In this document: positions 52,569-59,728 of the stretch, piece by piece | How positions within the stretch are numbered: the stretch's first letter is position 1 | How the letters are laid out: each line of letters begins with the position of its first letter | Made by a program: the position numbers and the translations under genes | The notes under the pieces: generated by a model | What the model was told of the DNA's origin: nothing | Seen by the model: the letters and a program-made list of their open reading frames with translations, nothing else | Database searches by the model: none | Assembly: GCA_965656535.1 (NCBI GenBank) | Contig: CBFHKX010000001.1 | Span: 744,001 to 808,000 of the forward strand | Source of the DNA: Lishizhenia sp965656535 | Lineage (GTDB): Bacteria > Bacteroidota > Bacteroidia > Flavobacteriales_D > Crocinitomicaceae | DNA length: 64,000 nt | Direction of reading: 5' to 3'

Positions 52569-53282
52569 ATGACCAAATTGAGTGTAAATGTCAATAAGAT
52601 AGCAACTTTAAGAAATGCAAGAGGAGGAAACACCCCAAATGTGGTAAAAGTAGCCCAAGATTGTGAGCAGTTTGGAGCGGATGGAATAACTATACATCCA
52701 AGGCCAGATGAAAGGCACATTACTACACAAGACGTCTACGATTTAAAGAAAGTAGTAACCACAGAATTTAATATTGAAGGTTATCCAGACCAGCGTTTCA
52801 TGCAATTATGCGAGGAAACAAGACCGGAGCAAGCAACCTTGGTTCCAGACCCTCCGCATGTGTTAACTTCTAATGCGGGTTGGGATACAAAAAAACATTT
52901 AGAAGAGCTTAGAGGAATAATTTCTAAGCTAAAAGCACTTGGTATTCGCACTTCAATTTTTGTAGAAACCAATTTGGTAAATATAGAATACGCTGCTAAA
53001 ACCGGTGTTGATAGAATAGAATTGTATACTGGGCCTTACGCAGAAGTGTTTGAAGTAAACAAAGAACAAGCGGTCCAACCCTATTTTGAAGCATCTAAAC
53101 GTGCCGTAGAGTTAGGATTAGGTATAAATGCAGGACATGATTTAAGCTTAGACAACCTTAAATATTTTAAAGAAAACACCGTTGGTTTGGCAGAAGTTTC
53201 TATAGGTCATGCTTTAATTTCTGATGCACTTTATCTAGGCTTAGAAAATACCGTTCAAATGTATAAAAGGCTGTTGGTATAA
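52569..53282 (+). CDS. pdxJ: Pyridoxine 5-prime-phosphate synthase
   Basis: The 237-residue TIM-barrel enzyme condenses 3-amino-2-oxopropyl phosphate with deoxyxylulose phosphate in vitamin B6 synthesis. Conserved blocks are LSVNVNKIATLRNARGG at the head, GADGITIHPRPDERHI with the catalytic His/Arg cluster, ATLVPDPPHVLTSNAGWD, VDRIELYTGPYAE and LGINAGHDLSLDNL with the phosphate site near VSIGHALISDAL. It reads divergently from the CBS/nadK unit and is followed by an uncharacterised gene. Confidence 0.97.
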   Translation: MTKLSVNVNKIATLRNARGGNTPNVVKVAQDCEQFGADGITIHPRPDERHITTQDVYDLKKVVTTEFNIEGYPDQRFMQLCEETRPEQATLVPDPPHVLTSNAGWDTKKHLEELRGIISKLKALGIRTSIFVETNLVNIEYAAKTGVDRIELYTGPYAEVFEVNKEQAVQPYFEASKRAVELGLGINAGHDLSLDNLKYFKENTVGLAEVSIGHALISDALYLGLENTVQMYKRLLV

Positions 53283-53375
53283 TTGATTTTTCTCATGGTT
53301 TAAGGGAATATTTATCAGTTATTTTGCTTTATATTACTTGTAATTTGGCAGGGTAATCAAATAAAACAAATTAAG

Positions 53376-53798
53376 ATGAGCGAGACAGTAGAGTTAAATC
53401 AAGGAGAGGTTAAAGTTAAGTTTGAAACACCCGTAAAAGAAGGTAAGATTTCTTTTGCTGAATTAGGATTAAAAAAGGAAAGCTTAGTTTTTGAAGGTGG
53501 ATTATTACGCTTAGTGTTTGACTTTGAAAAAGTGAAAGACATTAGTTATTTTCAAATGCCAACAATTTTTGTTCAGTACGAAGAAGAAATGGAAGAAACA
53601 CATTGGCAGTGTGATTTCAACGGAGAAATAATTTCAGATAAGTTAGATCATCATGGACATTCAACGGTTATTTTATTGAATAGGGATAAGCTTGAAAAGT
53701 TAGAACAACATCATGAAAATACACTTGTGTTGCACGCAGAATTTCCAAAACCTGTTCATTTAGATGTTGATAATAGTTATGTAAACTTTTTTCACTAA
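53376..53798 (+). CDS. Hypothetical acidic cytosolic protein
   Basis: The 140-residue protein begins MSETVELNQGEVKVKFETP, has no signal peptide or membrane segment, and is rich in Glu, Lys and aromatic residues with predicted beta strands (LLRLVFDFEKVKDISYFQMP, then IFVQYEEEMEETHWQCDFNG). I do not recognise a family. It follows pdxJ by 93 bases and ends in its own terminator. The codon use looks like its neighbours and there is no competing frame, so it should be a real gene. Confidence 0.75.
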   Translation: MSETVELNQGEVKVKFETPVKEGKISFAELGLKKESLVFEGGLLRLVFDFEKVKDISYFQMPTIFVQYEEEMEETHWQCDFNGEIISDKLDHHGHSTVILLNRDKLEKLEQHHENTLVLHAEFPKPVHLDVDNSYVNFFH

Positions 53799-53814
53799 AA
53801 TCGATTATTATAGT

Positions 53815-53844
53815 AAAGCGCAATTTTTCAATTGCGCTTTTTTT
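53815..53844 (+). terminator. Terminator after the acidic hypothetical gene
   Basis: The stem AAAGCGCAAT / ATTGCGCTTT with a 6-base loop is followed by a T run. It separates this gene from the alpha/beta hydrolase gene. Confidence 0.9.
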
Positions 53845-53879
53845 GTGTTGCGTTCAAAGAAGACAGCTGCTAGTTCCTA

Positions 53880-53905
53880 TACTTTTGCGAATACTTTTAA
53901 CTTTG
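53880..53905 (+). promoter_or_regulatory. Two candidate minus-7 elements of the alpha/beta hydrolase gene
   Basis: TACTTTTG (53880-53887) and TAACTTTG (53898-53905) both match TAnnTTTG. The second ends 4 bases before the ATG at 53910, which would give a near-leaderless mRNA. Confidence 0.35.
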
Positions 53906-53909
53906 TTGT

Positions 53910-54671
53910 ATGAAGCTTCATTTCAAGAAACAAGGCACAGGAGAGCCAATGGTAATTTTACACGGTCTATTTGGTTCGTCGGATAACTGGCAAACGCATG
54001 CTAACCGACTAGCAGATTATTTTACGGTTTATCTTGTGGATCAACGGAATCATGGGCATTCGCCATGGAGCAATGATTTTAACTATGACTTGTTGGTAGA
54101 AGACTTAAAAAACCTTGTAGATGAGGAAGGCCTAGAAACATTTATTTTACTTGGACACTCTATGGGAGGAAAAACGGCCATGGCTTTCGCACAAAAGTAT
54201 CCAGACTATTTAGAAAAATTAATTGTTGTAGATATTGGGGTAAAGCAATATCCAATGCATCATCAGACCATCTTAGCAGGTTTAAATGCAATAGATTTAT
54301 CGGTTGTGAAAACAAGAGGTGCAGCTCAAAAACAAATTGAACCCTACATAGAAGATCTATCCGTTAGGCAGTTTTTATTGAAAAATCTGTACTGGAAAGA
54401 AAAAGGAGTTCTAGCTTGGCGTATTAATATTCCTGTGCTTGAAGCTGAAATGTCAAATATACTTGCAAAACTTAACGAAGAAGAGTCGTTTGTGACGACT
54501 TTATTTATGCGCGGAGGAAAATCTAACTATATTTTAGATGAAGATTTTGATTCGTTACGAGAACATTTTCCAGATTCTGAAATCCATACAATTGAAGAAG
54601 CTGGTCATTGGATACATGCAGAAGCTCCAAAAGAGTTTTTAGATGAGGTACTTGGTTTTTGTTTAAGATAA
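53910..54671 (+). CDS. Alpha/beta-fold hydrolase (YbfF-like esterase)
   Basis: The 253-residue protein is a typical alpha/beta hydrolase: the oxyanion region is ILHGLFGSSDNWQTHA, the nucleophile elbow GHSMGGKTA carries the catalytic Ser, and the catalytic His lies in EEAGHWIHAEAP. The arrangement DQRNHGHSPW is that of the YbfF esterase group, which hydrolyses acyl esters or thioesters. The substrate is unknown. Its 3-prime end overlaps the convergent monooxygenase gene by 9 bases, with no terminator between them. Confidence 0.93.
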   Translation: MKLHFKKQGTGEPMVILHGLFGSSDNWQTHANRLADYFTVYLVDQRNHGHSPWSNDFNYDLLVEDLKNLVDEEGLETFILLGHSMGGKTAMAFAQKYPDYLEKLIVVDIGVKQYPMHHQTILAGLNAIDLSVVKTRGAAQKQIEPYIEDLSVRQFLLKNLYWKEKGVLAWRINIPVLEAEMSNILAKLNEEESFVTTLFMRGGKSNYILDEDFDSLREHFPDSEIHTIEEAGHWIHAEAPKEFLDEVLGFCLR

Positions 54672-56111
54672 ATTTTGATTATTAAGCTTTAGTCTTCCTC
54701 TTGTTTTATCTCCTTTTTGTAAAACAACCGGTGTGTGAAGTACTTTTGCAGCTTGGGCGGAGTCTTTTACTTTTTTACCTGCTCGTTTCAGCATTTTTTC
54801 TTCAAAAGAAGTAAGTACATTTAATCTCAATCCTTTAGCTTTCCAGTCATAATTTGTTCTGCAGCCAATGGTTATTTCTCTAGCTAAATCTAAGGCATCT
54901 AACAAGGCTTGGTTGGCGCCCTGACCTTTAAACGGACTCATTGGGTGTGCTGCGTCCCCTAACAATGTAACAGTATCGTATTCTACTAAATCTTTTGGAT
55001 TAAGCGGTTCTCTATCATACACCGGATAACCAGATATTTTTGAAAGTTCGGTTTTTGAAACAATATCAAGAATAGGTGAATGCCATTCATTAGTAAGATT
55101 TATGACCTTTTCTTTTAAGGCTTTCGAACCTTTTTTACTAAACGCAATGGCTTCTTTTTCAGAAAGAGGAAAGCTAAATTGCCACATGATGGTATCTTTA
55201 GTAAAAGGCATCATGTACATTCTTTCTTTACCGTTTACCGTTTGAAAAACAGTTTCGTTATCCAATAAGACGTGTTCTTTTTGATCCAAATGATTGAACG
55301 GACAAATTCCAAGAATTACAACTAGTCCAAGATAATTTAACGGTATAAAATTATTCCCTAAAACGAGATTCCTTAGCGTACTTCGTATGCCATCAGCTCC
55401 TACTATGAGGTCTGCACAATAGCTTTTTTCTTTTCCCTCTACCGTAAAAGTGAGTGATGTATTGTCGGCAGAAATAGCCGTTAACGCATGTCCCCATTTT
55501 ATATCTACATTGATTGGAAGTTGCTGGAGTAAGCGCATTCTTAATGCTTGTCTGGTAACATGTATATTGCTTTTAACTTCTGATGTTTTTGCTTTCGATC
55601 TATTCCACTTTTTATTGCCCCATTCTCCAAGCAGTTCACCATTGGTGTTGTGTACAAGATGTCTCTGTGATACAATTCCTTCTTCAAAAGAAAGGATGCC
55701 AAATCCTTTCATGGCTTTATTTGCTTGCTGTAAGGTTAAGCCGTACCCTTGTGAGCGCGCATCAAAATTCTTGTCTCGTTCAAATAAAGTAAACGGAATT
55801 CCTCTATGAAGACAAGCTACTGCTAGTGCTGTTCCTCCGATACCTCCCCCAATAATGGCAACATGTGGATAATTTGGGTTAATCTCTGGAAATTCTTTAG
55901 ACTTTTCTAAACCGGATCCATTGCAATTTAAGCAAGCGGATAATTGACCGATTGGTGGAGTAGGAGGTGTTCCAATTTCTCCAATTTCTTTAAATTTTTG
56001 AAGTTCTATCTCGTAATTGAGCATTCGTTTTTTACGAACACGACTCCTTTTTCTACCCCTACCAAGGCAAACAGTGCAAGTTGTCCATTTTGTATTTTCT
56101 TCTTGTATCAC
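54663..56111 (-). CDS. FAD-dependent monooxygenase with N-terminal DnaJ-like zinc motif
   Basis: The 482-residue protein joins two parts. Residues 12-67 carry CTVCLGRG and CLNCNGSG (cysteines 12, 15, 60, 63), spaced like one zinc centre of the DnaJ central domain. From about residue 82 comes a class A flavin monooxygenase: VAIIGGGIGGTALAVACL binds FAD, DLIVGADGIRSTLR is the DG motif, and TLLGDAAHPMSPFKGQGANQ the GD motif. Such enzymes hydroxylate aromatic or polyketide substrates with NAD(P)H and oxygen. The fused zinc motif is unusual to me. The gene stands alone and overlaps the convergent hydrolase gene by 9 bases. Confidence 0.9.
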   Translation of the reverse strand: MIQEENTKWTTCTVCLGRGRKRSRVRKKRMLNYEIELQKFKEIGEIGTPPTPPIGQLSACLNCNGSGLEKSKEFPEINPNYPHVAIIGGGIGGTALAVACLHRGIPFTLFERDKNFDARSQGYGLTLQQANKAMKGFGILSFEEGIVSQRHLVHNTNGELLGEWGNKKWNRSKAKTSEVKSNIHVTRQALRMRLLQQLPINVDIKWGHALTAISADNTSLTFTVEGKEKSYCADLIVGADGIRSTLRNLVLGNNFIPLNYLGLVVILGICPFNHLDQKEHVLLDNETVFQTVNGKERMYMMPFTKDTIMWQFSFPLSEKEAIAFSKKGSKALKEKVINLTNEWHSPILDIVSKTELSKISGYPVYDREPLNPKDLVEYDTVTLLGDAAHPMSPFKGQGANQALLDALDLAREITIGCRTNYDWKAKGLRLNVLTSFEEKMLKRAGKKVKDSAQAAKVLHTPVVLQKGDKTRGRLKLNNQNLS

Positions 56112-56330
56112 GTAGTTGTTTTCAATCTAAAGCATAGAAAAGTGCTACGAAGTTACATTTTTCTATGGTAACCTTTTCTCTAATTAAAGAGATTAATAAG
56201 TAGGTCAAAAATGTTTTAGTTGATAATTGCATTACACTATAGCCAAGATAGTATTACTCAATTTCTTGCAAAATCGTCGACTTTTTTAGTTCTTTACATA
56301 CTCTATGGTGTCGTTAAAGTTGAGCAAAAA

Positions 56331-56355
56331 AAAGAGCAACCAAAGGCTGCTCTTT
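56331..56355 (-). terminator. Terminator of metK
   Basis: AAAGAGCA and TGCTCTTT pair with an inner CC/GG pair after one mismatch. On the minus strand the stem is followed by a run of T. It lies 26 bases after metK. Confidence 0.85.
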
Positions 56356-56380
56356 AAAGTATATTTAGTGCTTTGGTTTG

Positions 56381-57634
56381 TTATAAACCGAAAGTCGCTT
56401 TTACTTTATCTACGTAATCTAGTTTTTCCCAAGTAAAGGTTTCTACTTCTTTAGAAACTAGTCTACCTGCATTTTTAAAGGTTACGGTTTTTACTTCAGA
56501 CTTGCGTCCCATATGGCCGTAAGCTGCAGTTTCGCTGTAAATTGGCTCACGTAACTTCAATCTTCTTTCAATTGCGATTGGGCGCATATCAAATATTTTA
56601 GAAACGTGTTTTGCTATTTCTCCGTCATTCATATCAATGTTAGAGGTACCGTATGTATTAACATAAATACCCATAGGCTCTACCACTCCAATTGCGTAAG
56701 AAACTTGAACTAATACTTCAGAGCAAAGTCCTGCAGCAACTAAATTTTTAGCAATATGACGCGTAGCGTAAGCTCCAGATCTATCTACTTTACTTGGATC
56801 TTTTCCAGAAAAAGCTCCACCACCATGGGCTCCTTTTCCACCGTAGGTATCAACAATAATTTTTCTTCCTGTAAGTCCAGTATCTCCATGTGGTCCACCA
56901 ATTACAAATTTACCGGTTGGATTAATGTGGTATGTGATATCGTCGTTAAAGAGCTTTTGAATTTCTGGTTTCAATTGAGCTTTAACACGTGGAATTAAAA
57001 TTTCAACAATGTCTTTTTTGATTTTCGCTAACATTGCTGTATCGTCTGTATCAAAATCATCATGCTGGGTAGAAACAACAATAGCATCAATTCTTTGCGG
57101 TACGTTATCATCAGAGTATTCAATGGTAACTTGAGATTTAGCATCCGGACGCAAGTAAGTGATGTCTTTCATTTCTCTTCTCAACGCAGCAAGCTCAATT
57201 AAGATTTTATGTGATAAATCCAAAGCTAAAGGCATGTAGTTCTCTGTTTCGTTGGTAGCATATCCAAACATCATACCTTGATCACCTGCACCTTGCTCTT
57301 CTGGATTATCTCTATCTACACCTCTGTTGATATCGTCTGATTGATCATGAATTGCAGAAATTACGGCACATGATTTAGCATCGAATTGATATTCACTTTT
57401 GGTATATCCTATTTTAGCAATCGTTTCTCTGGCAATTTCTTGCACATCGAGATACGTATCTGATTTTACTTCTCCTGCCAATGTAACCAACCCTGTTGTA
57501 ACAAGTGTTTCACAAGCAACTTTAGAATTTGGGTCAAACGCTAAGAAATTATCTATTAACGCGTCAGATATTTGGTCTGCAACCTTATCTGGGTGCCCTT
57601 CAGAGACAGACTCTGATGTAAACAAATATGGCAT
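56381..57634 (-). CDS. metK: S-adenosylmethionine synthase
   Basis: The 417-residue enzyme makes S-adenosylmethionine from methionine and ATP. The signatures are FTSESVSEGHPDKVADQISD (N-terminal), GAGDQGMMFGYATNE, then the P-loop-like GGPHGDTGLTGRKIIVDTYGG and GGGAFSGKDPSKVDRS. It is somewhat longer than E. coli MetK (384). It is divergent from tsaB with only about 100 bases between the start codons, which leaves little room for a SAM riboswitch, and none is seen. Confidence 0.98.
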   Translation of the reverse strand: MPYLFTSESVSEGHPDKVADQISDALIDNFLAFDPNSKVACETLVTTGLVTLAGEVKSDTYLDVQEIARETIAKIGYTKSEYQFDAKSCAVISAIHDQSDDINRGVDRDNPEEQGAGDQGMMFGYATNETENYMPLALDLSHKILIELAALRREMKDITYLRPDAKSQVTIEYSDDNVPQRIDAIVVSTQHDDFDTDDTAMLAKIKKDIVEILIPRVKAQLKPEIQKLFNDDITYHINPTGKFVIGGPHGDTGLTGRKIIVDTYGGKGAHGGGAFSGKDPSKVDRSGAYATRHIAKNLVAAGLCSEVLVQVSYAIGVVEPMGIYVNTYGTSNIDMNDGEIAKHVSKIFDMRPIAIERRLKLREPIYSETAAYGHMGRKSEVKTVTFKNAGRLVSKEVETFTWEKLDYVDKVKATFGL

Positions 57635-57722
57635 GTTTTAATCTTTAAATTTTTACAAGGCGCTAAAGTAATAAATCTTAGTCACTATCACATATTTTGC
57701 CTTCAAATACAGAGATAAAATC

Positions 57723-57730
57723 TATTTTTG
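57723..57730 (+). promoter_or_regulatory. Candidate minus-7 element of tsaB
   Basis: TATTTTTG matches TAnnTTTG exactly and ends 5 bases before the preferred ATG at 57736, again predicting a near-leaderless transcript. Confidence 0.35.
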
Positions 57731-57735
57731 TAGCG

Positions 57736-58410
57736 ATGGTAAGAATACTGCATATAGAAACAGCAACGAAAGTCTGTTCGGTGGCTTTATCCGAGAATGG
57801 TTGTATAGTTCAATTAATTGAAAATGAAGAGGAAGGGTTTTCTCATGCAGAAAATTTAAATCTATTCATATTAAAAGCACTAGCCAACCAAGGTTGGAAA
57901 TTAAGTCAATTAAGTGCTGTTTCGGTAACTTCTGGTCCGGGTTCTTACACAGGATTAAGAATAGGAGTGTCTACCGCCAAAGGTTTGTGTTATGCATTAG
58001 ATATTCCGTTAATTTCAGTAAATGCCTTAGAAAGTATTACAGCGCAAGCCAGAGTAAAGCATAACGAGAAATTTATTTGTGCGGTTATTGATGCTAGGAG
58101 AATGGAAGTTTTCTCTTTGATAACCGACACAAAAAATGAAATTGTTAAAGCGATTTCAGCAGATGTAATCGAAGAGAATTCATACGCAGAGTATAGCAAT
58201 TTAGTGATTTGTGGAGACGGCGCAAAAAAACTACAGGACGTATGGAAGAGTAGAGATTTTGTTTTTGAAACGGGTATTAAATCTTCTGCGGGCGGACAAG
58301 CAGAAATTGCACTTAATAAGTACAAAGAGCTAGCATTTGAAGATGTAGCGTACTTTGAACCTTTTTATTTAAAGGACTTTATTGCCATAAAATCTAAAAA
58401 AAGGATTTAA
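57736..58410 (+). CDS. tsaB: tRNA threonylcarbamoyladenosine protein TsaB
   Basis: The protein of 224 residues belongs to the ASKHA family and partners TsaD in adding threonylcarbamoyl to A37 of tRNAs. Conserved blocks are ILHIETATKVCSVAL, SHAENL, then SVTSGPGSYTGLRIGVSTAKGL and the DARRMEVFS strand. TsaB is non-catalytic and stabilises the complex. The ATG at 57736 (MVRILHIETAT) fits the family head; an in-frame ATG at 57697 would add 13 residues not seen in the family. It is divergent from metK. Confidence 0.95.
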   Translation: MVRILHIETATKVCSVALSENGCIVQLIENEEEGFSHAENLNLFILKALANQGWKLSQLSAVSVTSGPGSYTGLRIGVSTAKGLCYALDIPLISVNALESITAQARVKHNEKFICAVIDARRMEVFSLITDTKNEIVKAISADVIEENSYAEYSNLVICGDGAKKLQDVWKSRDFVFETGIKSSAGGQAEIALNKYKELAFEDVAYFEPFYLKDFIAIKSKKRI

Positions 58411-58512
58411 AATAACGTTAATTTTGGTATGCGAATTTTCTAACCGATTCAAACAGATTTAGGATTAATAGGTGGGAGGTTCCTTTCAATGAGACTCTTA
58501 CCAAACTTTTGA

Positions 58513-58608
58513 TACTTTTTATTTAACAAATTTGCTGAGGGCGCTAAACTGAATTATATTTTGTCTTCTGGTTTTTCCGCAGGAATTCAATTTAATATTG
58601 GGCGGTAA
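58513..58608 (+). pseudogene. Possible remnant of an outer-membrane beta-barrel C-terminus
   Basis: After a stop at 58510 one frame reads YFLFNKFAEGAKLNYILSSG and then FSAGIQFNIGR before a stop at 58606. The alternating pattern FSAGIQFNIG is the typical closing strand of flavobacterial outer-membrane barrels. No start or rest of such a gene exists in the 199-base gap after tsaB, so this may be what is left of a deleted gene. Chance is possible in so short a stretch. Confidence 0.3.
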
Positions 58609-58609
58609 A

Positions 58610-59578
58610 TTAATTTTCTCTTCCCATTAAATATTTGGCTAGGCCCAGCAAATCTTGTTTGTGATCTTCTTCGACTTTAATTAATTCCATTGCCGTTTTG
58701 GCCTGTGTGTAATACTCTTGCATTTTATTTTCAGCAAGTTCTTTCACTCCGATTGAATTGAAAATAGCCTTTACTTCTGCTACCTTTTTATTTAGGTCTT
58801 TCTCTGATTCTAGCGCTTTTAATTCTTCTTTTTGACTTGGACTAGCTAATTCGTAAGCTTTTATTTGAAGATAAGTTTTTTTATTGGCCATAACATCACC
58901 ACCTACTTGCTTTCCAAATTTTTCTGGATCAGCGTATAGGTCAAGAATATCATCTTTAATTTGAAAAGCCAACCCAACATACATACCGAAGTCGTAAATT
59001 AATTTAGCATTTCTATCATCTGCCTTTGCAACTGTTGCACCCATTTCTAATGCTGCCCCCAATAAAACAGAAGTCTTCAAACGAATCATTTCTAAGTATT
59101 CTTCAATACTCACATCTTTTCGTGTTTCAAAATCCATGTCCATTTGTTGCCCTTCGCATACTTCTAGAGCTGTTTTAGAGAATATTTCTAAAAGACGTGG
59201 TAAAACATCTGTATCGTGTTTAGCGAGGTGTTGATAGGCTATAACAAATAGAGCGTCACCAGAAAGAATACCTACATTCTCGTTCCATTTTTGGTGTACA
59301 GTTTCTTTCCCACGTCGCAATGGAGCTGCGTCCATAATATCATCATGTATTAATGTGAAATTGTGAAAGAGTTCTACGGCCATAGCTGCATTAACAGCTT
59401 TTAAACCAGGTGCACCAAACAAGTTACAGCCAAGCATAGATAGTACAGGGCGTGTTCTTTTCCCTCCTAAAGTCATAAAATAAGATAAAGGCTCGTACAA
59501 ATTATTAGGTTGCTTTGGAAAAGAAATTTTTGAAATTCTATCTTCTAATATCGACTGGTATTCTGCTAACTTCTGCAT
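58610..59578 (-). CDS. Short-chain polyprenyl diphosphate synthase (FPP/GGPP type)
   Basis: The 322-residue enzyme has the first aspartate motif in LIHDDIMDAAPLRRG and the second in LAFQIKDDILDLY, with NVGILSGDALFVIAY between them. The residues before the first motif (AVELFHNFTLIHDD) are those of geranylgeranyl/farnesyl diphosphate synthases. It feeds quinone, carotenoid or undecaprenyl pathways. It stands alone between the barrel remnant and the large T9SS protein. The product length is inference. Confidence 0.92.
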   Translation of the reverse strand: MQKLAEYQSILEDRISKISFPKQPNNLYEPLSYFMTLGGKRTRPVLSMLGCNLFGAPGLKAVNAAMAVELFHNFTLIHDDIMDAAPLRRGKETVHQKWNENVGILSGDALFVIAYQHLAKHDTDVLPRLLEIFSKTALEVCEGQQMDMDFETRKDVSIEEYLEMIRLKTSVLLGAALEMGATVAKADDRNAKLIYDFGMYVGLAFQIKDDILDLYADPEKFGKQVGGDVMANKKTYLQIKAYELASPSQKEELKALESEKDLNKKVAEVKAIFNSIGVKELAENKMQEYYTQAKTAMELIKVEEDHKQDLLGLAKYLMGREN

Positions 59579-59728
59579 TTGATTTTACTTTTACTACGCG
59601 TGTTTGTATCTGAACACCTAAACGCGATGTTAGTTTAAATTAACTGCAATTTTATTAATATTTTTTGATTTTAAGGTGAGTTGAGCTAATCCTTTAGAAA
59701 AAGAAAAGGTCAGAAAGGTGTTGGCTTA

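Noticed and set aside
55450..55809. Plus-strand reading frame of 119 codons
   Set aside because: It lies wholly inside the FAD monooxygenase gene on the other strand, with no promoter or family signature.
57635..57735. SAM riboswitch upstream of metK
   Set aside because: Only about 100 bases separate the metK and tsaB start codons and they must hold both promoters; no aptamer-like fold was seen.
59630..59660. Inverted repeat GTTA...TAAC before the T9SS type B gene region
   Set aside because: The arms are very short and AT-rich, as expected by chance in this genome, with no T-tract.
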